A DNA stretch of 16,141 nucleotides from JACNKV01 sp964645915 (GTDB lineage: Bacteria; Fidelibacterota; Marinisomatia; Marinisomatales; JACNKV01), in contig CAZYDH010000031.1 in NCBI GenBank assembly GCA_964645915.1, positions 1 to 16,141 on the forward strand, given 5' to 3'. The number at the start of each line of letters is the position of its first letter. The first letter of the stretch is position 1. Under the pieces are notes generated by a model, which saw only the letters and a program-made list of their open reading frames with translations, was not told where the DNA came from and did not search any database. This document shows positions 7,429 through 14,909 of the stretch, in pieces. Made by a program: the position numbers and the translations under genes.

Positions 7429-7957
7429 CGTTTTCTTCTGCAGGTGTTTCTTGATTCGTATCGGTTAAATAAGAAAGTATAACTTCTTCCATTTTCTTTT
7501 CATCTCCAGGGATATATCCTGTATGTTCCCATAAGATTTTACCATCTGCAGATACTAATACAGAAAACGGCATAGCAGAACTTTGAAAACGGTTAAATAA
7601 TAATTGTTCAGTATCCAGAAGCACCGGATAATCAACTTTTTTTGATTTTAGGACGGATGGAACTCGACGGGAACTTCTCGTGTCATCTATTGATATACCA
7701 ATCACTTGGAAACCTTGTTCTGAATATGTAGTATGAAACTGGTTAAGATATTTCATTTCCTTTAAACAAGGAACACACCATGTTGCCCAAAAATTGACTA
7801 ATGTCAGTTTATTATCTAATACATCATGAACAAAAACACTCCGACCCTTAAGATTTTGAATTTTAACTTTTGGGAAGTCAGTTTCTTTTCTTTCAGTATT
7901 TTCTTCAGAAAAACAAAATGATAACACGAGTGTAATTAATAGAATCTTTCTCAGCAT
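7400..7957 (-). CDS. TlpA/ResA-family periplasmic thioredoxin
   Basis: A 185-residue exported thiol-disulfide oxidoreductase. Residues 1-18 are a signal peptide (MLRKILLITLVLSFCFS); Cys15 within it is followed by FSEE and does not make a convincing lipobox. The TlpA-like fold begins near residue 28. The active site is FWATWCVPCLKEM with Cys61 and Cys64, and Ala-Met-Pro130-Phe supplies the conserved cis-proline. VIGISIDD and VLVSADGKI are family-typical strands. The last 20 residues form an acidic, low-complexity tail that is unusual for the family. A ribosome binding site (AAAGGAT) lies 7 nt before the ATG, just after the stop of the TolB-like gene. Proteins like this reduce or isomerise disulfides in the periplasm. 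Here the neighbouring Omp28-like and Sec-containing proteins are the likely partners (inference). Confidence 0.9.
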   Translation of the reverse strand: MLRKILLITLVLSFCFSEENTERKETDFPKVKIQNLKGRSVFVHDVLDNKLTLVNFWATWCVPCLKEMKYLNQFHTTYSEQGFQVIGISIDDTRSSRRVPSVLKSKKVDYPVLLDTEQLLFNRFQSSAMPFSVLVSADGKILWEHTGYIPGDEKKMEEVILSYLTDTNQETPAEENDETKDTQVN

Positions 7958-7972
7958 ATTTTTATCCTTTAT

Positions 7973-9277
7973 TTAAAATTGTCCTAAATAATTTTGAAGT
8001 TCAGTGGAAGAAATAAATTTAATGTTTACTCTTTCCAATTGATTGACATCTTCTACTGGAAGTTCAAATGTGTAATCTACATTTATGGCGACAGTTTCCA
8101 TCGCAATGTTAATTTCCCACCCTCCCACTGTAATATCAACTAAGGGTGAAAAATGATGAACAGGAAGATATTTTGCATTTCTTGTTTTAAATGGATAAAG
8201 TGTGTAATCCGGGGTGTCTGCAATCACGATAATCGGCTCTTCATTTTTATTGATAAAACGGATAACGGGTGTTTTTCTGTATGTACCGTATTTTAACTTA
8301 TCAACAATATCCTGAGGAAAATTAAATTTCTCTTTATTAAATACAAATATTGTTAATGACCCATCTTGAGTTAAACCGGTATAGGGCATCGAATACAGCA
8401 TATCCTTAATAATATTTTCTTTCAACGAATATTCAACGTTAAAGATTACCTTCATTGTACTATCATTTTCCGTATCGTATTCAAACCGTGGAGGGAACAT
8501 TTTCACATGATATGGATTCTTTATCAATGTTTCGATTACATTCACAAGCATATCTGTATTATGTTCATTCTCAGGATTATTTACTTCCTCATTATCTACA
8601 TTCAGATCCATAGACCACTCACCTGTCACATCCATTTCATGCTCTGAGAACTCTTCTTTTGCACCGATGGCTATATCCATAGAGTGTTCTAAATCTTCGA
8701 TGGCTGAATCAATGCTTCTTGTAACGTCTGCACTTCGAGATAATACAGGTGGAATAGGTTGTGTTTTTGTTTCGATCCTAAGATCAGGATAAGGTCTGTT
8801 TAATGGTTTATCTTCCGGAATAAATGGTTTCAGCAATCCTCGGATCGTCACATCCAATTCTTTCATTAATGCTGATAACTCCGAATATGACCCAGTAACA
8901 GTGTTTGTTCCTTTTTCCTCCCAAGTGGAAATATCGATCAATTGAATTGTTACAATTATTTTATCTAATGCTCTGTCATATTTCCCAAGGATCAGCAAAT
9001 TATTGGACCCTCGTGGTTGTTTCAGCATTTCTGAACGATCTTCCATTATTTTCTCAAGATCATCTGCATTTTTTAAATGAAGGTATTTTTGATGGGTCAT
9101 ATCCTCACGAATTTTATCTGCGAACCCGGAACGAAGCCAATCGGTAGGTTGATCATTTTGAATATTTTCAAAATTGAGAATGTATAAATAAGTATTTGGT
9201 TTTGCATTCACCTGATCGATACCTGCAAATGCACCAAATAAAACAAGAATGATTAATAGATATTGTGTCCGTTGCAT
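7973..9277 (-). CDS. Periplasmic protein with TolB/FlgO-like N-terminal domain
   Basis: A 434-residue exported protein from the ATG at 9277 (MQRTQYLLIILVLFGAFAG... signal peptide, probable cleavage after VNA). A TTG at 9295 would add six residues; neither start has a clear ribosome binding site. Residues about 28-165 resemble the alpha/beta domain found in TolB N-terminal-like and FlgO-like proteins: YILNFENI, WLRSGFADKIREDM, LILGKYDRALDKIIVTIQLIDISTWEE. The assignment comes from pattern, not a search. The middle (about 175-245) is polar and probably flexible. The C-terminal half has beta strands and no motif I recognise. It lies 89 nt after glnS and 15 nt before the TlpA-like gene, so it may belong to the redox operon. 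Function unknown; a periplasmic scaffold or envelope-assembly role is possible. Confidence 0.72.
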   Translation of the reverse strand: MQRTQYLLIILVLFGAFAGIDQVNAKPNTYLYILNFENIQNDQPTDWLRSGFADKIREDMTHQKYLHLKNADDLEKIMEDRSEMLKQPRGSNNLLILGKYDRALDKIIVTIQLIDISTWEEKGTNTVTGSYSELSALMKELDVTIRGLLKPFIPEDKPLNRPYPDLRIETKTQPIPPVLSRSADVTRSIDSAIEDLEHSMDIAIGAKEEFSEHEMDVTGEWSMDLNVDNEEVNNPENEHNTDMLVNVIETLIKNPYHVKMFPPRFEYDTENDSTMKVIFNVEYSLKENIIKDMLYSMPYTGLTQDGSLTIFVFNKEKFNFPQDIVDKLKYGTYRKTPVIRFINKNEEPIIVIADTPDYTLYPFKTRNAKYLPVHHFSPLVDITVGGWEINIAMETVAINVDYTFELPVEDVNQLERVNIKFISSTELQNYLGQF

Positions 9278-9339
9278 ATATGAAAAACTACTCAATTTTA
9301 TTACTCATAATCCACCGTAATTTTACGACTAAGTATGCG

Positions 9340-9359
9340 ATTTCTGTAGGCTCAGAAAT
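9340..9359. repeat. Intergenic hairpin between glnS and the TolB-like gene
   Basis: ATTTCTG (9340-9346), 6-nt loop, CAGAAAT (9353-9359). It begins 8 nt past the glnS stop on the minus strand. No T-run follows in that direction, so it is more likely an mRNA-stabilising or processing stem, or a weak terminator, than a strong terminator. Confidence 0.4.
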
Positions 9360-9366
9360 GCATAAA

Positions 9367-11052
9367 CTATTTTGTTTTTTGTGTTTTTTCTATTTTTGCC
9401 CATGAATCCCTCAACGAGACGGTTCGATTAAATACAGGATAGTCTGGAGTATAATCCTCTGAGTCAGGGGTGAAATATCCTTGTCTCTCAAATTGATACG
9501 TTATTTCTATATTAGCATTTTTCAAAGATCGTTCAAGTTTGCACCCTTTAAGAACCGTCAAGGAATCGGGGTTAATATCTTCGAGAAAATCATGAGTTAT
9601 TCCCGGATTATGTGTATTGAATAATCGATCATATAATCGAACATCCGCGTCAATCGCATATTTGGCTGACACCCAGTGTAATGTTCCTTTTACTTTTCGA
9701 CCATCAGGAGCAGAACCACCTTTTGTTTCAGGATCGTATGTGCAACGAAGTTCGGTAATAACTCCATTTGAGTCTTTCATCACTTTTTCACATTTAATAA
9801 AATATGCATACCGCAGTCTTACTTCCTTTCCGGGACTTAAACGGAAGAATTTTTTTGGAGGGTCTTCCATAAAATCTGATTGCTCAATATATAGCTCTCG
9901 AGTAAATGGAACAATGCGAGTTCCTGCATTAGGGTCTTCAGGATTATTAATTGCATCTAATTCGTCAACTTGATCTTCCGGATAATTTTCAATTACGACT
10001 TTAATTGGTTTTAAAATTGCCATCACGCGAGGAGCGTGCTTATTTAAGTCTTCCCTTACACTGTGCTCTAACATGGCCATATCAACCACATTGTCTCGTT
10101 TGGCAACACCAATCTTCTCTGCAAAATTTCTAATCGATGCGGGAGTGTATCCACGTCTTCTTAAACCGGATATCGTTGGCATCCTTGGGTCACTCCAACC
10201 GGAGACATATTTTTCTTCAACCAACTTAAGAAGTTTTCGTTTACTCATGACCGTATAATTGAGGTTCAAGCGTGCAAATTCAATTTGCTGAGGATGATAA
10301 ACTCCTAATTGTTTCAAAAACCAGTCATAAAGTGGACGGTGATCCTCAAATTCTAGCGTACAAATCGAATGAGTAATTCCTTCAATGGAATCTTCTAATC
10401 CATGTGCCCAGTCGTACATAGGATAAATGCACCAATCATCACCCGTTCTGTGATGAGAAGCTTTCAGCACACGATATATGACAGGATCTCTCATGTTTAA
10501 ATTCGGTGAAGACATATCTATTTTGGCTCGTAATGTCTTTGATCCGTTTTCAAATACACCGTCCTTCATTTTCTTAAACAGATCCAGATTTTCTTCAGCA
10601 CTTCGGTTACGATAAGGACTTTCCATACCGGGTTCTTTTAATGTCCCTCTAAATTTTCGTACTTCCTCATTTGTTAGATCGCAAACATATGCCTTTTCTT
10701 TTTTAATTAAATTAACAGCGTAGTCATACATCTGCTGAAAATAATCCGATGCAAAGAATAAACGATCTTCCCAGTCAAAGCCTAACCATTTTACATCTTC
10801 AATGATGGATTCAACATATTCATCTTCCTCTTTTACTGGGTTGGTATCGTCAAAGCGAAGATTACATTTTGCATTTGGATATTTGTTTGCAAGTCCAAAG
10901 TTCAGACAGATTGATTTAGCATGACCGATATGGAGATATCCATTTGGCTCAGGAGGAAAACGAGTATGAACTCTGTTATTGTTCTTTCCTTCTGCGAGGT
11001 CAGTGTTTATAATATTTTCAATGAAATTTGCTGATCTATTTTCTTCGGTCAT
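9367..11052 (-). CDS. glnS: Glutaminyl-tRNA synthetase
   Basis: A cytosolic class I aminoacyl-tRNA synthetase that charges tRNA-Gln with glutamine using ATP. Its 561 residues are close to the E. coli enzyme (about 554). The class I signatures are clear: PPEPNGYLHIGHAKS with HIGH at 41-44, DDTNP at about 68-72, and the KMSKS equivalent VMSKRK at about 268-273. The FEDHRPLYDWFL segment is typical of the GlnRS/GluRS catalytic core, and the C-terminal anticodon-binding beta barrels follow from about residue 340. The ATG lies 5 nt after the gltX stop, so the two are almost certainly co-transcribed. GlnRS means that glutamine can be attached directly to tRNA-Gln(CTG) at 332-402, without needing the GatCAB transamidation route. 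Confidence 0.98.
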   Translation of the reverse strand: MTEENRSANFIENIINTDLAEGKNNNRVHTRFPPEPNGYLHIGHAKSICLNFGLANKYPNAKCNLRFDDTNPVKEEDEYVESIIEDVKWLGFDWEDRLFFASDYFQQMYDYAVNLIKKEKAYVCDLTNEEVRKFRGTLKEPGMESPYRNRSAEENLDLFKKMKDGVFENGSKTLRAKIDMSSPNLNMRDPVIYRVLKASHHRTGDDWCIYPMYDWAHGLEDSIEGITHSICTLEFEDHRPLYDWFLKQLGVYHPQQIEFARLNLNYTVMSKRKLLKLVEEKYVSGWSDPRMPTISGLRRRGYTPASIRNFAEKIGVAKRDNVVDMAMLEHSVREDLNKHAPRVMAILKPIKVVIENYPEDQVDELDAINNPEDPNAGTRIVPFTRELYIEQSDFMEDPPKKFFRLSPGKEVRLRYAYFIKCEKVMKDSNGVITELRCTYDPETKGGSAPDGRKVKGTLHWVSAKYAIDADVRLYDRLFNTHNPGITHDFLEDINPDSLTVLKGCKLERSLKNANIEITYQFERQGYFTPDSEDYTPDYPVFNRTVSLRDSWAKIEKTQKTK

Positions 11053-11057
11053 TTGTA

Positions 11058-12500
11058 TTAATTCTTATTTAAAGGGAGAGAATTTAATGCGTTTTTAATT
11101 CTATGAATGCATGGTTCTTTGTTGAGTAATTCCATCATTGCGAATAATGAAGGTCCTGCAGAGACACCACTTAAAGCTAAACGAAGTGGATGAATGAGTT
11201 TTCCGGCAGATATTTCATTTTGTTCGGCAACCTGTCTCAATGCTGCTTCAATTGTTGTTTCATTCCATTTCGGTAATGCATCTAACTCGGTTAATAATGT
11301 GTTCATTAGGTCGTTTACAGATTCATTTTTCCATCTTTTGGAAGCGGCTTTTTCATCATAAGAATTCGGCTCAGTATAAAAATAGGATGAAATATCATCT
11401 AATTCTACGAGAGTCTTTGCTCGCAATTTTAACAGATCAAGAACGCGTTTATTGTAAGTGTCATTATGATCTGATTTCCAATTTGGAAATATTTTTCTTA
11501 TCTCGTGTAATAAATCATCTGCAGATAATTTGAACACATGTTGTCCGCTTACCCAGTGGAGTTTTTTCTCATCATAAACCGCTGCTTTTTTTTGAACCTG
11601 TTTAAGTGAAAAAAGAGTTGAGAGTCTATCTAAATCAAATATTTCTTCTTCAGTCCCCGGATTCCATCCTAATAAAGCTAAATAATTTGTCAGAACTTGC
11701 GGTAAGTATCCCATATCACGATATTCATGAACACCTGTTGCACCATGTCGTTTACTCATTCGACGCTTATCAGACCCGAGTATCATCGGTAAATGAGCAA
11801 ATATCGGGACAGGAAAGTTCATTGCTTCATAGATTAAAATCTGTTTGGGTGTATTTGAAACATGATCTTCACCCCTGATTACATGCGTGATCTCCATTTC
11901 ATGATCATCTACAACCACGACTAGATTATAGGTTGGTGTCCCATCGGTACGAGCAATGATAAAATCATCTAATTCACTAGTATTTACTTTTATCTCTCCA
12001 TAAATATGATCATTGTATTCAACCGTCTTATCAGGGACTTTCAAACGAGTTGCGTAAGTCTGTCCTTCCGCTATCTTTTTGTCAATTTCATTTGGTGGCA
12101 AATCTCTACATGTACGATCATATTTATACCCTTCTCCCTTTTGATTAGCTTCATCTCTTTGACGATTTATATCATTTTTTGAGCAAAAGCAACGATAGGC
12201 ATTATTGGATCGTAACAAAGAGTCGACGACGGATGAATATCGTTGACCTCTTTTTGATTGGAAGACAATTTCCTCATCCCAATTTAACCCAAGCCAGCTG
12301 AGAGAGTTGCAGATTTGATCTGTGTATTCGGATTTTGATCGTAAGCGATCTGTATCTTCAATACGTAAAAGCATTACACCTTGATGGTGTTTTGCAAATA
12401 ACCAATTAAATAAAGCTGTCCTTGCACCCCCTAAATGTAGTCTTCCGGTAGGACTGGGTGCGAATCGTACTCTTGGTGAAATAAGTTGTTTTGAATTCAT
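11058..12500 (-). CDS. gltX: Glutamyl-tRNA synthetase
   Basis: A 480-residue class I synthetase that charges tRNA-Glu with glutamate in the cytosol. Signatures: VRFAPSPTGRLHLGGARTALFNWLFAK near the N-terminus (HLGG at 22-25 as the HIGH motif), IEDTD at about 47-51, and SDKRRMSKRHGA (MSKRH at about 248-252 as KMSKS). CFC at about 104-106 and Cys131 correspond to the zinc-binding region of bacterial GluRS, though the fourth ligand is not obvious. The C-terminal alpha-helical anticodon-binding region is present from about residue 330. It is followed after 5 nt by glnS. Because a true GlnRS is present, this enzyme is likely the discriminating type that charges only tRNA-Glu; this is inference, since the specificity-determining residues were not compared. 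Confidence 0.98.
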   Translation of the reverse strand: MNSKQLISPRVRFAPSPTGRLHLGGARTALFNWLFAKHHQGVMLLRIEDTDRLRSKSEYTDQICNSLSWLGLNWDEEIVFQSKRGQRYSSVVDSLLRSNNAYRCFCSKNDINRQRDEANQKGEGYKYDRTCRDLPPNEIDKKIAEGQTYATRLKVPDKTVEYNDHIYGEIKVNTSELDDFIIARTDGTPTYNLVVVVDDHEMEITHVIRGEDHVSNTPKQILIYEAMNFPVPIFAHLPMILGSDKRRMSKRHGATGVHEYRDMGYLPQVLTNYLALLGWNPGTEEEIFDLDRLSTLFSLKQVQKKAAVYDEKKLHWVSGQHVFKLSADDLLHEIRKIFPNWKSDHNDTYNKRVLDLLKLRAKTLVELDDISSYFYTEPNSYDEKAASKRWKNESVNDLMNTLLTELDALPKWNETTIEAALRQVAEQNEISAGKLIHPLRLALSGVSAGPSLFAMMELLNKEPCIHRIKNALNSLPLNKN

Positions 12501-12596
12501 ATGATTGTATCAAATTAATAGAAATAATTTACGTAACTTTTTCATAAGCAGTAAAACAATGAAATAGATTATATATTAAAAAGAGATTTGCCAAGT

Positions 12597-12684
<88 letters not shown>

Positions 12685-12705
12685 AAATTATTTTAGAACA
12701 CATTG

Positions 12706-12790
12706 CGGAGGGGGAGGGATTCGAACCCCCGGACTTGTTACAGTCAACGGTTTTCAAGACCGCCGCATTCAACCGCTCTGCCACCCCTCC
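12706..12790 (-). tRNA. tRNA-Ser (anticodon TGA)
   Basis: An 85-nt class II tRNA. Acceptor stem GGAGGGG/CCCCTCC with discriminator G; anticodon stem GCGGT/ACCGT around loop CTTGAAA gives anticodon TGA, which reads UCA and other UCN codons. A long variable arm (GACTGTAACAAGTC) is present. No CCA is encoded. It starts 12 nt after the stop codon of the small MAKK- protein and is probably read from the same promoter. Confidence 0.96.
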
Positions 12791-12801
12791 AAATAATGGA
12801 G

Positions 12802-13122
12802 TTATTCTTCAGAAGAAGAGTCTTCTTGTACTTCTTCCGAATTATTATCGTCTTCAGCTTCTTCTGGTGCTTTTTCTGCTACTTCTTCTATTACCGGTTC
12901 TTCAAAAGTTGGCATCTCTATGTCTTGTGCATGTTCGAATTCATTCATGCGCTTTAAGGCTGAGTCAAGGTTTTCACCACCATCTAAACGAATCATTCTT
13001 TCATTAAAACGATATCGTCCTGTTTTTTCCGAAAGTACACTCTCTACATACTTTACGTATTTCCAATCTTTTCCAGCCTGACCTTTTGCTGTCTTATCTC
13101 CAAAACTTTGTTTCTTTGCCAT
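12802..13122 (-). CDS. Small MAKK- protein, basic N-terminus and acidic tail
   Basis: A 106-residue cytosolic protein from the ATG at 13122 (MAKKQSFGDKTAKGQ). A TTG at 13140 is in frame, but it overlaps the GGAG that probably serves as ribosome binding site, so I prefer the ATG. Residues 1-60 are basic and include KYVKYVESVLSEKTGRYRFNERMIRL. The layout, MAKK- then a short strand pair and a KTG-Y-F-E pattern, resembles small proteins such as DUF4295 that are often encoded near ribosomal genes; I cannot confirm the family. Residues 68-106 are highly acidic and low-complexity (EEVAEKAPEEAEDDNN...). No membrane segment is present. The gene is followed after 12 nt by the tRNA-Ser pair, suggesting co-expression with translation components. 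Function unknown. Confidence 0.75.
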   Translation of the reverse strand: MAKKQSFGDKTAKGQAGKDWKYVKYVESVLSEKTGRYRFNERMIRLDGGENLDSALKRMNEFEHAQDIEMPTFEEPVIEEVAEKAPEEAEDDNNSEEVQEDSSSEE

Positions 13123-13160
13123 AATATAAAAATTCTCCAAATTTTATGCCGGCGAATTTA

Positions 13161-13175
13161 CCAGTTACCAACTGG
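13161..13175. repeat. Inverted repeat CCAGTT-ACC-AACTGG
   Basis: A 6-bp perfect inverted repeat with a 3-nt spacer in the divergent intergenic region, 39 nt upstream of the ATG at 13122. Its position fits an operator for the leftward gene or the shared region, but it could be a chance palindrome. Confidence 0.4.
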
Positions 13176-13248
13176 AACTCCAAATGCCAAAAATAACTAA
13201 TTCAAAATTTTACTCATTTATCTCTATAATAATATTAAAATATTATCT

Positions 13249-13278
13249 TGAACTCAATGATTATTGAGGTGTAAAGTA
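13249..13278 (+). promoter_or_regulatory. Possible promoter with an internal palindrome for the SPOR gene
   Basis: TTGAAC (13249-13254) and TAAAGT (13273-13278) with an 18-nt spacer resemble a weak sigma70-type promoter about 50 nt upstream of the ATG at 13327. The palindrome CTCAAT-GATT-ATTGAG (13253-13268) occupies the spacer, where a repressor could block transcription. This is a reading by eye. Confidence 0.35.
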
Positions 13279-13326
13279 ATACATAGAAATCAGTTAAGTT
13301 TACAAAAAGAAAGGAAAGGCTATATA

Positions 13327-14187
13327 ATGAAAAAATTAACATTCACCCTCTTACTTAGTGTGTTTTGTCTTGGAATTATTTCAGCACAGACACCTGTTGA
13401 TGGTTTTAGAATACAAGTACTGGCAACTTCAAGTCAGGAAAAAGCTGATGCCCTTAAAACTGAACTTCATAGTTTCTATCCTAATGAAGTTTATGTTATT
13501 TTCGAGGATCCTAACTACAAAGTACGGATTGGAAACTGCTCTGACAGAGACGAAGCGGAAATGCTTCTTTTAAAAGTTCAGGAACTGGGTTATCCTACAG
13601 CTTGGATCGTCAGTACGACTATTGATGTTTCAACTGAAGCTGCTGTTCCGAAAAAACCCGCTGAAGTAGCTCCAACTGAGAAAGTAATGGCTTGCTGTGA
13701 GAAAGACGGATTAACACTTGGATTTACTTATGGTCGTCCCCTGATGACGGGTGCATATCTTGAAGAATCTCCTAATGGTGCAAATGTTGGTGCGATAATC
13801 GCGTTACCGTACTATCTACCACTTGGACCTATTACTTTTCAATTTAACGCAGAAGTTTTCACCTATGACTTTCCATGGGCACATCAAGGAAATGGTTTTA
13901 GTGGGGTAGCTTATCTTGCAAATACCGGTTTCAAATTGAACGATCTCCCCTTCTTAAGTTTTGTTCCGGTTGATCTTACGGCTCAAGTTGGTCTTGGTGC
14001 ATATGATAAACACTTTGGTACTGCTGTTACCGGTACGATCGAATTTCCGTTAAGTAAGGTTGCTCCTCTAAAAGCAAAACTGTTTAGTCGTGCTAATTAT
14101 CTAAAAGAAGCCACTAATGCAGGAGAATCTACCGGCTGGATAAATCTAGGTGCTATGATCACTTACGATATATCCAAATTGTTTTAA
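13327..14187 (+). CDS. SPOR-domain protein fused to an outer-membrane barrel-like domain
   Basis: A 286-residue exported protein. I choose the ATG at 13327 because AAAGG lies about 7 nt upstream and a clean signal peptide follows at once (MKKLTFTLLLSVFCLGIISAQ); the frame's further 5' extension has neither. Residues about 25-96 are a SPOR domain (VDGFRIQVLATSSQEKA, YVIFEDPNYKVRIGNCSDRDEA, GYPTAWIV), a fold that binds denuded peptidoglycan glycan strands. A short Pro/Lys/Ala linker (about 103-125) leads to about 155 residues rich in Gly and aromatic beta strands (LTLGFTYGRPL, ITFQFNAEVFTYDF, VDLTAQVGLGAY, ending MITYDISKLF), resembling a small outer-membrane barrel. Such a protein could tether the outer membrane to the cell wall (inference). 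It is followed by a hairpin terminator at 14206-14240. Confidence 0.83.
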   Translation: MKKLTFTLLLSVFCLGIISAQTPVDGFRIQVLATSSQEKADALKTELHSFYPNEVYVIFEDPNYKVRIGNCSDRDEAEMLLLKVQELGYPTAWIVSTTIDVSTEAAVPKKPAEVAPTEKVMACCEKDGLTLGFTYGRPLMTGAYLEESPNGANVGAIIALPYYLPLGPITFQFNAEVFTYDFPWAHQGNGFSGVAYLANTGFKLNDLPFLSFVPVDLTAQVGLGAYDKHFGTAVTGTIEFPLSKVAPLKAKLFSRANYLKEATNAGESTGWINLGAMITYDISKLF

Positions 14188-14205
14188 TAATTCTTTTAAA
14201 TGAGT

Positions 14206-14240
14206 AAAAGGGTGATTTGATAATCTCAGGTCACCCTTTT
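14206..14240 (+). terminator. Hairpin terminator after the SPOR gene
   Basis: AAAAGGGTGA (14206-14215) and TCACCCTTTT (14231-14240) form a perfect 10-bp stem with a 15-nt loop, followed by TTCTTT. It starts 19 nt after the SPOR gene's stop codon. Its 3' arm ends only 6 nt before the ATG of the glycosyltransferase gene. Confidence 0.8.
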
Positions 14241-14246
14241 TTCTTT

Positions 14247-14909
14247 ATGCAATTATCCGTTATTATTCCTATCTATAATGAAGCATCTACATGTTTTGAG
14301 CTTATCGAAAATGTTAAATCGGTTCCTCTAAATAAACAGATCATTGTTGTAGACGATGCTTCTACAGATGGCTCTTACGACATATTGAAATCTATTGATG
14401 ATATTTTATTGATCTCACATAAGAGTAATCAAGGAAAAGGTGCTTCAATCAAAACAGCCATCCCTCATATTACCGGAGATTTTGTTATTTTTCAGGACGG
14501 TGATCTGGAGTACACCCCAGACGATTATGTCCCAATGCTTGAAAAGATCTCTAATAATGACGCTGTCTTTGGTAGTCGATTTCTACCTTCTGAACAACAT
14601 TTAACCTATCATACAGTAGGAAATAAACTGATCACGCGATTTTTTAATATCGTTACAGGGACTAGTTTAAACGATATTGCCTCATGTTACAAACTACTCC
14701 CTGTCCAGTTATTGCATAAACTGAATATCCAATCTAATGGATTTGGACTTGAATCTGAGATATCCACAAAATTGGTTAAAGGGAATTATAGAATCACTGA
14801 AATACCGATAGAATATAAACGTCGATCTAAGCATGAAGGTAAAAAACTAAGACTTATTGATGGAATCATCGCCGCTTGGACAATTCTTAAATATAATTTT
14901 AAATATTAG
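14247..14909 (+). CDS. Family 2 glycosyltransferase (polyprenyl-phosphate sugar synthase type)
   Basis: A 220-residue GT-A fold enzyme from the ATG at 14247. The upstream TTG at 14217 lies inside the terminator loop and is unlikely. Motifs: LSVIIPIYNEA (3-13), IIVVDDASTDGS (32-43), SNQGKGASIKTAI (60-72), QDGDLEY with the metal-binding Asp84 and Asp86, and NDIASCYKL (142-150). This is the layout of the DPM1/DPG-synthase group, which transfers mannose, glucose or a related sugar from a nucleotide sugar to polyprenyl phosphate at the inner face of the cytoplasmic membrane. No transmembrane segment is present, as in the short members of the group. The exact sugar cannot be read from sequence. No ribosome binding site is visible. 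The gene converges on the NusG paralogue and their stop codons share bases. Confidence 0.9.
   Translation: MQLSVIIPIYNEASTCFELIENVKSVPLNKQIIVVDDASTDGSYDILKSIDDILLISHKSNQGKGASIKTAIPHITGDFVIFQDGDLEYTPDDYVPMLEKISNNDAVFGSRFLPSEQHLTYHTVGNKLITRFFNIVTGTSLNDIASCYKLLPVQLLHKLNIQSNGFGLESEISTKLVKGNYRITEIPIEYKRRSKHEGKKLRLIDGIIAAWTILKYNFKY

Noticed and set aside
9617..11878. Plus-strand open frames inside glnS and gltX
   Set aside because: They are antisense shadows of two well-supported synthetase genes, with no ribosome binding site or recognisable domain.
12703..13007. Plus-strand open frames at 12703-12957 and 12735-13007
   Set aside because: They run over tRNA-Ser(TGA) and antisense to the acidic tail of the small MAKK- protein. 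Their Phe/Leu-rich products are the mirror of GAA/GAG codons.
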